A model generated the notes under the pieces. That model was not told where the DNA came from. It was given only the letters and a program-made list of their open reading frames with translations, and did no database searches. The position numbers and the translations under genes are program-made. 64,000 nucleotides of DNA, taken from positions 43,012,649 to 43,076,648 of the forward strand of contig NC_034009.1 of the NCBI RefSeq assembly GCF_000346465.2. The letters are read 5' to 3'. Positions 11,693 to 21,057 of the stretch are shown in pieces. Source of the DNA: Prunus persica (Eukaryota > Streptophyta > Magnoliopsida > Rosales > Rosaceae). Within the stretch, counting starts at the first letter, position 1, and every line of letters starts with the position of its first letter.

Positions 11693-12019
11693 CTATTGTC
11701 TATGTGACAAGGCAGAATTATGAACCCCATTCACACTTCCTCTGTTTCCTATGGTTCTGGACATGTCGTCTACGAGAGGACAAGAGAATCTGGAAGAAGC
11801 CGCTGCCTGCATGCACAAGGAACCGTCACTCCATGACTGTTTCTTGGGAAAGGAAATGTTCCTTTGACAAGCATTGGAGCAAACATCCCCCTCGGACCTG
11901 TGGAGAGCGCAACTGCAGTTCTTATGGTAAGGCCTTCGCTCAATTTCAGAGTCCCGCATTGACAGGCTTCCTTCAAACACACACTGAAACATCATCCCAG
12001 CAACTCCTGCGCTAGTCAT
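11693..12019 (-). CDS. Small conserved plant protein of unknown function
   Basis: A complete 108-residue single-exon frame. The stretch FQCVFEGSLSMRDSEIERRP followed by YHKNCSCALH and, later, NISFPKKQSW recalls a family of small uncharacterised plant proteins with the pattern FECVFEGS...EIERRPYHKNCSCALHK...SFPKKQ...W. I recognise this from memory of plant proteomes and no function is established. The protein is Cys- and Ser-rich with no signal peptide or membrane segment, so a cytosolic or nuclear place is likely. A good TATA box lies 134 bases upstream. It stands alone between two MATE genes and its role is unrelated to them as far as I can tell. Confidence 0.75.
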   Translation of the reverse strand: MTSAGVAGMMFQCVFEGSLSMRDSEIERRPYHKNCSCALHRSEGDVCSNACQRNISFPKKQSWSDGSLCMQAAASSRFSCPLVDDMSRTIGNRGSVNGVHNSALSHRQ

Positions 12020-12152
12020 TCTATTCTTCTCTCTTCTCTGAGTCTCTTACGTATTTATGTTAAGGCTGGCTGTGAGCAAAGAGTAGCCAAGTGTTTGTGT
12101 ATGGCTGTATATTGTGTTTAAGTGTGCTGAAAATTTTGCATGCTTTCTAAAA

Positions 12153-12162
12153 CATTTATATA
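12153..12162 (-). promoter_or_regulatory. TATA box of the small conserved gene
   Basis: TATATAAATG on the minus strand, 134 bases upstream of the ATG at 12019, well spaced for a 5' UTR of about 100 bases. Motif and position only. Confidence 0.5.
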
Positions 12163-13712
12163 CAAGTTATGATAAATGGGGTGTGGGGGAAAAAGAGCAA
12201 GACGAGAGTTTTTTTCAGGGCAGTTCAGCTTTGAACTCGACTTGGCTTTTTCTTTTGCGGCTCGGCTTTGGTATCTAATAAGTACTGGTCAGATTTATTG
12301 TTGGCTTGGCTTTGCATAGATTGATACACAGAGGCGTTATTTACCTAACAAAGTCAGAAAGGCTGCTCATTTTATTATATGAATGTGCAGGGTTGGTGGC
12401 TAAAATCTATGCAACAAACTAACAAAGGTCTGCGTCAAGCATCACTTTTCGTTATACAAGTAAACGACCCACTAATCACTCACGGGGAATTCTAATATGG
12501 TTGTGTGCTTTCATTATTATATTAAATTGCACCATTTAGTGTTGAGATGGTGGATCTCTTGTTTGTCAAGTTTCCATCGATAGTCCTTGCACTGCATATT
12601 TGACATCAAGTTCTAGGAACTTCAGCAACTGGTGCGTAAGGGTTCCTTGACTTGAATTTTGTCTGTTTGTCATGGTATTGAAGCTACTGTTGGATTTTGG
12701 AGGCTGTTTTTTGTAACTTGTTTGATAGGGTTTTTATAGTTATGTTGTTAGTCTCGACAACGACTCTGTTTTGAAGTGGTGTTAGTTTCTTTTATTTATA
12801 TTTTTCTCTTCTGAAACCTTCTATATGATTCAGTCCTTTGAGGAAAGAGACAGATTGCATTCAACTTAGAAATCAAAGTAGAACGTTGCTTGGTCTTGGT
12901 TTGGCTTTTGAAACTCAATCTACGTTCAAAGTTGTGAATTAAGTCAACTAACCTTGTTTGCTTCACCAGAAACAAATCTTTGTAACTTATTTGATTGGAA
13001 CCATGCCTTCGTTTAAACTGAAACTCCTTGTGCCGGTAGGATGACTTGGATTTATCTTTGTATGGCAGAGGGGTGTCGTCATGCAGAAAAAGGAAATGAA
13101 TTTTGCCCGGTTCCATTCTCAAAAGAAGAAATTATGATGGGATGATTTTTTTTTCACTGAGACTTTATGTATCATCAGGTATTGGGATTATAATTTTTCA
13201 TCGCAGCTATTCTAGTGGCCATTCCTCCCTCCTACTTCTCTTCTTTCCTAAGCTTTATGTGCAAGTGCAAGCGAGCATATGTGTGATTTACTTTTCTTAA
13301 AAATCTTGCTTGCTGTTTATTACATTTACTTTTTTTGGAAGTGCTTTTGTTACGTATTTGTATAGAACAAGGATGGTCCCGTTGAACTCAAGAGAGTTTA
13401 CTGTAGGCACGTTGAACTCAAGAGAAGTTTGCTGTGGTGGTGGTTCTTGCAAAAACAAACATTGTTCCTTTTGGCTTTGTCTTCAAGTGGTCTTGTCAAG
13501 GTAGTTAGGCAAGAAGCCAATTGTGTTTGAGAAATTCAGCTTCTCAATGTAGGGACTTAAGTTAAGAGAGTCAAGACAGATAGATTGGCTTTAGCAGTCG
13601 TTGTAATTGTGGAGTTTTAGCATAGTATTCTCCGTAATAACATTTTTTAACTAATCTTGTTACCAATTATATCGTGACTGTTTCTATGCAACATCATTTT
13701 GGTTTTAGTAGT

Positions 13713-13783
<71 letters not shown>

Positions 13784-14355
13784 TTTGGTGAAGATCATTC
13801 TGTTACTTAATTTGAGTGGAAGACCCACTGGTCATTTTAGGAGAACATAGAAAATGGAGTATAACTTGGGGCTTTTTCACAAGAAGAATCATGCTGTTGA
13901 GTAGAAGGCCCCTCTTGTCTCTTCGGGACATTTCTAATGGTTTTTTTAAAATAAATTTTACTGTTTTTTTTGGACTTAAAAATGAGAAAAGAAAAAACAC
14001 AGAGAAATACAAGGTCATGCTTTGGTAGCAGCAAGGCCGTACCAGAATTCTGATTAGTAGTAATAACCTTGTAGTTTTATGAGCTCGTGAGCAAGCAGCT
14101 TCATATTTGTTTTCGAGATGCCAAATGTTATGTTGTTTTGTACAATGCAATTGAATATTTATGTGCCTCTGTATTTTGAGATCAGTAAGTGCACCTCTCA
14201 CAAATAATTCTCGCTTATCTGAATTAAGGTAAATACTTTGAACCTATTTAAAAATTCAACTCAAGGTTGGAATATACTAAATTATGCATTTAGTTGGCAT
14301 ATGTATGAAGCAAGCAGGGTTGTCATGTATCTTGTATTTTGCACAGATTTAGGTT
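12163..14355. other. Intergenic region with no recognised gene
   Basis: Several frames of 60-130 codons occur on both strands, but none shows a family motif, splice context or codon bias that I can support. The only clear feature is the CT microsatellite at 13716-13779. Confidence 0.4.
13716..13779. repeat. (CT)n microsatellite
   Basis: About 30 CT units, uninterrupted, in intergenic DNA. Confidence 0.95.
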
Positions 14356-14906
14356 GTATAGCCGCGCTGCTATACTTTTTTGACATGTGGCGGAATCTTT
14401 TTTAAATAAATAGTATAGCCGGGCGGCTATACGATTTGACACGTGGCCGAATAAGCGCTACATGCCAGGCGGGATTTTTTTTTAATAAATCGTATAGCCG
14501 CTCGGCTATACTTGTTTGACACGTGGAGGAATAGGCGCTACACGTCAGGCGGATCCCTTTTTTTAAATAAATAGTATAGCCGCTCGGATATACTATTTTG
14601 ACACGTGGTGGAAAAGGCGCTACTCGCCAGGCAGGGTTTTTTTTTAAAAATTAAATAGTATAGCCGCCCGGCTATACTGTTTTGACACGTGGCAGAATAG
14701 GTGCTACAGGCCCGCGGGTCCTTTTTTTAAAAAAATAAATAGTCTAGCCGCGCGGCTATACTATTTTGGACACGTGGCAAATTGGGCCCTCCTCTTGTTT
14801 TTAAATAAGTAGTATAGCCGTGTGGGCATACTTGGTTTGTTTAATAATAATAGTATAGCCGATTGGCTGTACCACGGTTTTTCTGGAAAATAGTATAGCC
14901 GCGCGC
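14356..14906. repeat. Tandem array of palindrome plus G-box units (about 9 copies)
   Basis: The unit is roughly 80 bases: gtatagccg-NNNN-cggctata palindrome, a short spacer, tttgacacgtgg (G-box CACGTG), a gcgctac...ccaggcggg block, then a T-run and aataaata. Units begin near 14356, 14413, 14491, 14573, 14658, 14742, 14813, 14849 and 14891. The palindrome core varies (gctg, gggc, ctcg, cccg, cgcg) while the arms stay constant. The last three units shorten progressively. The array abuts the broken LKR/SDH exon at 14907 with no spacer. Confidence 0.85.
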
Positions 14907-15805
14907 CTCTGGAAGTCTGCTAGGATCCACAGAAGTATGAGCATTGAGGAGGAAGCTGAAAATCCCTTGTGCGCCAGAAGAAAGTGCAGGAAATATAGTT
15001 ACATCAGAGCTATTTTGATACCAGAATTTTGTTTTCATAAGAAATACTAAAATCCTGCATCATGCGAACTGACTGATACTAAAAAATGGTGCTCTGCATA
15101 GGAATTTTAAAAAACAATATCGAGTTAAAAAAAAAGTAAATAAGTACAATAAGATACATTTGAACTCTGCAATCCACCTATACAATGTTAAAAATTTTGT
15201 TCTCGAGTTGCACTTGCAGAAATGTTGATGGTCATGAGAGGAGATTTATATGCAATGCACCGTTTCCTGAACCGGTGAAGACAAAAACCAGAGGCAGATT
15301 CCTGATGGCAGTCCCAGAGTCACTATCTCTTCCCCACGGAAATCACTGCAGCCTTGGCAGCATCCAGGGACAGATACATAAAAGATGCACCCAATAGGAG
15401 GAACGGTGTCGAATATCCAAGACTTAAGTACCCTTGAAAAAGAAAAGAAAGAATGAAAGAATGAGAAAAAGTGAAAAAAGGATTTTAAAAATAAAAAAAA
15501 AAGGTCAATGAAAAAACCCACGCAGGAAGTCGATAAATCCTGCCCTATCAGCATTCTTTCCAAATGAAAGTAGTCTCTTTTCCCTTCATCATACAGGGAC
15601 ACCCTTTCAGCTAGGATATGCACACCAGAGACAATGATAAACTGGTAATGAATCAAAACAGATTTTTATAAATCACTGCCCTGCTCATAAAATATGAAAA
15701 TGCAAACAAGACTAGACCTTGTCCAAGAGTAGCATGGTTTCCTTCTGAGCCTTGTGAGTGTGAGAGAAAAAAGGCATAGGCTATATCGGAAGAATGATCC
15801 CCACC
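14907..15805 (-). pseudogene. Lysine-ketoglutarate reductase/saccharopine dehydrogenase (LKR/SDH) fragment, broken
   Basis: Four exon-like blocks in gene order on the minus strand recall the LKR domain of the bifunctional enzyme of lysine breakdown. At 15718-15805: AYAFF, then SHTHKAQKE and LLLDK. At about 15524-15636: ILAERVSLYD, then FGKNADRAGFIDFLRG. At about 15275-15432: YLSLGYSTPF and GASFMYLSLDAAKAAVISVG, then EEIVTLGLPSGIC and FVFTGSGN. At 14907-14998: SSGAQGIF and HTSVDPSRLPE. Reading needs several one-base frame changes, part of the second block is deleted, and the acceptor before the last block reads CAC and not CAG. Intron remnants are kept, so this is a DNA-level copy of a gene piece and not a retrocopy. 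The identity rests on remembered family sequence. Confidence 0.8.
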
Positions 15806-15934
15806 TGCACCAGAGGTCCAAAGTCAAAATATTGTGTCTATAAATTGGTGATCCATTGACATACTTGATGTTATATTATGTTGAAAGCCAAGCAGACAAG
15901 AATGTAAACAAAATAGCACCTCTGGCTTTTTGAT

Positions 15935-16540
15935 GCCCAGGATGTGATCGCATTGGGATAAATCCTCAGAGAGTTCGCATCCAACATCCTCACACATTGC
16001 CAGTCCCGGCCCTGCCCAGGGGCAGTCAGTGCGACTGCCCTGGGCCCATTATTCAAGGGGGCCCCAATTTTTTATTATTATAATAAGTGTTATATTATAT
16101 TATTATAAATTGATTTAATATTTTTCCATAATTTTTAAGAATAGGATATTGAGATGAATTTGAAATTTTGGAACAAAGAATCCATGACTAGAATTTTAAA
16201 AGAAATTCTTTGATATTGGCTTGACTTGCATTCTTGAAATTCTTTGACTCACTTGTATGGTATCCATAGTTGGACATTTGTTTTCATTATTTAGGAATAT
16301 GGAAGACATTGCTCAAAGTCTAAAAATATTTTCGAATAAATACTTTCTCAAAAAACCCAATGCTTAGTTGATAAAACAAGAAGTATACTAGTATTAGTGA
16401 TTAATGTGTGTAGGGCACACTTTAGATTTTCGTCCTGGGCCGTTGAAAACTCAGGACCGACCCTGCACATTGCATTGGGATAAATCCTCTAAAATGGCAT
16501 CCAGCATGTGACCGCATTATGATAAATCCTCATGGTCGTC
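15935..16540. repeat. Three-copy minisatellite of about 46 bases, interrupted by a hAT element
   Basis: If the insertion at 16001-16465 and one target copy are removed, the flanks join into three diverged units built on gcattgggataaatcctc followed by ...gcatccaacat or ...gcatccagcat. The repeat existed before the transposon arrived. Confidence 0.7.
16001..16465. mobile_element. Non-autonomous hAT-type element with 8-bp target duplication
   Basis: The 465-base insert is flanked on both sides by CACATTGC (15993-16000 and 16466-16473), the 8-bp duplication typical of hAT elements. Ends form imperfect inverted repeats: left CAGTCCCGGCCCTG, right (reverse complement) CAGGGTCGGTCCTG. The subterminal gggccc-rich region fits elements often seen in plant genomes. 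No transposase is encoded. Confidence 0.8.
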
Positions 16541-16880
16541 TCTAGTATTAGTCTTAAAACTCAGCATATTCATTTGAGCCATGGATGCCAATTTCTTGGA
16601 AATTGATACAATGAGAAAGTGCAACTGTGATCGTCTCAATATATGTTACAAACTTACAACTATAAACTCAAAACTCGAAATTTATATTATCGTTACTACG
16701 GGAAAAGAAAGCACGAGTATTTTCCTGCTTGAAATGAAAAGAAAGCTGCATGACAACCTTCAGCTTTACGGTCAAAGACCTCCCAACACATCCGTCGACA
16801 TCTCTTGCACAATTGTATTCCTCATCCACTCCACATTTTTGCCAATTTATAATCCATGGGTTTAATTTCCAAAGCAACAA

Positions 16881-16930
16881 CTTCATGTAAAAGTACTGAA
16901 ATAAGAACATTTCAGTACTTCTACATGAAG
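16881..16930. repeat. Compact hairpin, 22-bp arms with 6-base loop
   Basis: The left arm (16881-16902, cttcatgtaaaagtactgaa...) and right arm (16909-16930) are reverse complements apart from one position. The loop is aagaac. The interval 16541-17053 otherwise holds nothing I recognise. Confidence 0.85.
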
Positions 16931-17053
16931 TACAAAGTTTTAACAAAAGACCATTTCTTACAAGCCAATGTATAAAAAAGGTGAGAAAGATGCACCTTGT
17001 ACTAAACTATTGCATACGTATATCTGACAATGTATGGTTTTGAAATCTTTCAG

Positions 17054-17640
17054 ATTGATAGGAAAGTGGTGAAGTAGACTGTAATGACTTCAGTATATGG
17101 TGTTACTTATGTTGGGGCACGTGAATAAATAAAAAGAAGATTAGAAGAGAAGGGTCTTATTACCGATGACAGACTACTATTCACTACGGCTTGCTATGCT
17201 GCTAAAGTAAGTGAACAACCTCCTAAGTGTTCCAGCCACCAAATTTCAACCTTACATATGAGAATCAAGAATTAAGTGCATAACTTTCTTGGTTTTATCA
17301 TTTGGATTATTAGCTAAATTTAAAAAACGTCCTTCAACATTTGTTATTAAATCTAGAATATCTTTACTAAATTTCATCTTTGCCACAGGTTACTCTAACT
17401 ACCCTCGGAGAGGTATTCCAAGCTGCGCGTGGCATAATGAGTTGGTTTGGTGATTGTGCTAAGGTATGTAATTTTGTGGTCATGTTTGTTTCAGACACTA
17501 AATGATAGGCTAGACTGCCTGGTAGATTTGAGAGTTAAGTTGTGTTATGAAACTTTTGCAAGTAATTGCTTCAGAAAATCAACCTGTGCGTCAGCATAGG
17601 TCTTCCTGTAGTGACGCTTCCCTACGTTTTGTAGGTTTGT
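17054..17640 (+). pseudogene. Phage-type organellar RNA polymerase (RpoT) fragment, broken
   Basis: Three exon-like blocks match the C-terminal catalytic part of the T7-like polymerases that transcribe mitochondrial or plastid genes. Block 1 (17054-17206): [49 protein letters not shown]. Block 2 (17388-17462): [15 protein letters not shown] and [10 protein letters not shown]. Block 3 (17563-17640): IASENQPVR, then an indel and GLPVV. Donor and acceptor sites and introns persist. Both stops sit where the family has glutamine (VKQTVMTS and REQIKRR), consistent with single C-to-T changes of CAG and CAA. The rest of the gene is absent. Identity is from remembered family sequence but the motif match is strong. 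Confidence 0.85.
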
Positions 17641-17800
17641 CTCAGTATAAAGACTAAAATACCATTCAAAATGAATGAAAAATTGGATGGTGTTGAATGG
17701 TGTTAAAGTAAGATGACAAATCATGGAATTTGAAAAATTAAGGTGACAAATTGAAACTGAGGTATAAGTTCCGGTGACATTTCGACAATTATCCTTTCAA
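17641..17800 (+). repeat. Solo arm of the long-inverted-repeat MITE family
   Basis: This matches the right arm of the element at 10148-10665 in the same orientation (gactaaaat, attcaaaatgaatg, gatgacaaatcatg, aaggtgacaaattgaaact). No second arm is visible nearby. It directly follows the RpoT fragment. Confidence 0.7.
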
Positions 17801-17982
17801 TTATATAACGGAGTAAAATGAATTGCAATTTGCAGTAAATAATCAATTAACTGCATCACCTCTCTATCTTGTTTTGTTTTGTTTTTTCTTTCTTCAGTGG
17901 TTGAAAAAGTAGCCTCAGAATTCAAGCGAAAAATAATGGACACTCAGAAGAGCACACACATGAAAAATTCCTAAGTTTGCAG

Positions 17983-19457
17983 CTAATGGACTTGTTCTTC
18001 TGATTGATTGTCTGGTTTAGGGGTTGACCACTGCAATACACGCTGGTTGGCTTTCTCAGCCTGCAAAATCCAAGCACCAATTTTGTGTTTGTATGAGCAC
18101 GAGTTTGAAAATGACCAACAAGGAGAGGGTGACTGACCATACCACAATTCAAGAGGTAGAAGTATAATTATTGTGTTCAATATCAATCGTACCTCTTTTT
18201 CCCAATCACGTCGTATTGTGATGATGGCCAATATCAATGTTTGAATACCAGTCCCACCAAAGATCATCCCACCCCAAATACCCTGTTTTTCATCAATTGA
18301 ACAAGAAATGTCAAGATATTGTCATTAATCCTAACAATGTTGGGTGGAAAATACAAAAAAACACTTTTAATGCTAACAATGTGACACCAAAATTTGTCTC
18401 CATCATGCTAACAATATGATGATAGAATTGGTACAATCAGCGGATTTTTGGTACTATAAAGGACTAAAACTTCCTCATTACGGATTTTATCACATAATAG
18501 GTCACATGACAGGTCACATGACGAGAAAAATAAAAATACCAGGAGAAATAGACAAAAAGAAGTTACATACACATAACAGAAAAGTGTAGATGCAGGGAGA
18601 GATATATATGAGCAAAACTTACCCCAATACTCAAGTTGAAGACCCATCCCATTAAAAACCCAAGTGGGAGCCCAACTATGTAGTAGCAGAAAAGATTTAT
18701 ATATGCCACCCAAGCTTGCCATCCCGAGCCCACAGCTACTCCTGTAGATTGTAAACCCATGAAACCCGAGTGAGAAATATAATCAGTAAATTATACACCC
18801 TCCTAGAACAAAATTATTGTTCAAGTTCATTGCTAAAATATGAAATGTGTACAATCACTTTTCTAATAGAAGCGAGACACACTTAAATTGATGGATCAAA
18901 TTTTTATTAGAATAACGGCAAAGAAGATGGTTTGTAAATGTGTTACAAATGAATAACATGAAAAACAAACCTGATAAAACAGGTTGAACGCTATTAAGTA
19001 AAATTGTTACGGCCAAGAGATAAGCCATCTCATCAACTGCTTCGAGGACAGCACTACTGGAAGTGAATATGTATGCGATTTTGTCGTGGAGTGCCATTAT
19101 AAGTACACAAAAAAAGACACCAATCACGGTGGATTCTACCACAGAAACCTTTGTTGCAAATTTTGCTCCCTTCCAGTTTCCAGCTCCTAGCTCATTTGCC
19201 ACCCTTACCCTGTGAGTTTCATCACAAGAATTACACCACATTTGCCATAGAGTACAAAAAAGCATTAAAAACTTTAATGCCTTTTTGGTGACAAAGAAGT
19301 TGTTTTCATGTTGGGTTTTTCATGCTTTTTGGCTGAAGTGAGAAAAAAGCAGCACATGAAAAGAGTACTTTTGTTTTCATTATATTGCTGCATATATTCA
19401 AGTAATTTGACTGAAATGGGAGGTTTGAGAACCTACCTAACAATCAAACATGTCTTG

Positions 19458-19512
<55 letters not shown>

Positions 19513-21057
19513 ACTTGCCAAGGCTGCTCACTAACTCTCATCAGCATTTGCTAGCTACCCATTTTAATACGAAAGTGATAATATAAAGTGATGAGATTAT
19601 CAAGCAACATTTGCTAGCTACCTCATAATTTTACATGAAAAGTAATGGTACCCTGTTAATATAATTTTAGGTTTATTTCTAAATGATCAGTTTTATTATA
19701 AAAGTGAGAAAGTTAGAAAGAGGGTTAAGAATGGTACCCTGTTCCAGCAAAGAAGGCTAGAGGAATCATGAGCTCCCATCCATTAATAGTCATGCTGCAT
19801 GATAAAGTCCATTAATACAGTAAAGGAAAAGGGATTAGCTAAACCAGTGATTATTAAATCCTACCAAACTGAAACATAGAATCTCATACCAAACTGACAA
19901 GGCATCCACAGCAATAGTTGCATTTTTCAAGTTTCCAGTCATCAATATCAGAATTCTGTAATACCAATTCTCCAAGCTGCATAAATAAATTAGAAACCAC
20001 CCACAGAAAATCAGCAAAAACCCAACAAAATAAAAATACTGAAAATAGAAAATACACGTACCAGAGCATAACACCAGAAGCAGCAGAAAGTTTGATAAAT
20101 TCCCAGAGCCCAGAAAAGGCTTGCATAGAGAAACCAGTCCAAGTCTGAGGGCACCAACCGCAAGCAGCATACACATAGAGCCCAAAAACCAAAAACCACC
20201 AGGAAATATCCAAAGCAATGGCAGCACCAACAACCCCATAATCCAATACATAGATGAAAAGCCAACTCACAAATGCATTAACCAATAAACCCGTTAAAGA
20301 AACCCAAGCAATAACAATGTTCTTAAGCTGGCACTGCAAGAACCTCTGCAATGGGAACTGAAACGCAAAGCTGAAGTGCAGGGGAAGGAGCCACAGAGCC
20401 ACCACCCCCGACAGCTCTGCCACGTCATCGGTCTGCCCCAGCAGCTTCAGTATTGGAGTTGCAAATACGTAAACAGGGGTCAGGAGAAAGCAGCAGAGGA
20501 ACAGCACAATCCATGACCTTTGCAAGTATATCCCAAGCATATGGTACCTTTTGGCTCCGAAGGCCTGCCCACACAGGGTTTCTAATGCGCTTGCCATTCC
20601 TAACTAATGGGCACATAAGCAAATTGTAGAACAGTTAGAGATCACAACTCAAATTCCGGGTAATGTTCTCTGGATAAAAGGCATTTCAAATAATTTTTTT
20701 AATTTAAATTGACAGTTCAACAGGGTAACATTTGTACAGAAAGTATTTGATATATTAATTACGTACCAATAGCCCAAAATTGAAGCCGACGATGACAGTG
20801 TTGGCAATGGAAATGGAAGCCAATTGGACCTCACCGAGGTGGCCAGCGAAGGCTTGCGTAATGACATTCATGGTGTAAGAAGCGAGCCTGCTGAAGATGG
20901 CAGGACCCACGATTTGCCATAGCTTCTTGGTCTCTATCCAAACCCTTATTGAAAGGCTCTCATCTTTGTTCTCATGATCACCATTTTGGGGCAATGGTTC
21001 AGGCAAAAGGGATAGGGTAAGGTCATCGTTTTCGTCCCTGTAGTTGCTGCTTGCCAT
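17983..21057 (-). CDS. MATE efflux transporter, DETOXIFICATION 27-like (gene 2 of 3)
   Basis: Eight coding exons (minus): 20767-21057, 20062-20603, 19890-19976, 19738-19794, 18971-19209, 18623-18741, 18193-18282, 17983-18060, giving 500 residues. Canonical GT/AG at every junction and phase kept throughout. It has the MATE double repeat with about 12 membrane segments. Motifs: [109 protein letters not shown]. This is the member closest to the family consensus as I know it (Arabidopsis DTX27). A GA tract on the sense strand (19459-19510) lies in the intron between exons 4 and 5. The start MASSNYRD is the first ATG. Substrate unknown; secondary-metabolite or toxin export is inferred from the family. 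Confidence 0.93.
19459..19510. repeat. (CT)n microsatellite in MATE gene 2 intron
   Basis: About 26 CT units on the plus strand, hence GA on the coding strand. Confidence 0.95.

Noticed and set aside
12796..13122. 108-codon minus frame
   Set aside because: No motif, no codon bias and no plausible splice partner.
14356..14906. CRISPR-like array
   Set aside because: Units are contiguous without unique spacers, and the DNA is plant nuclear.
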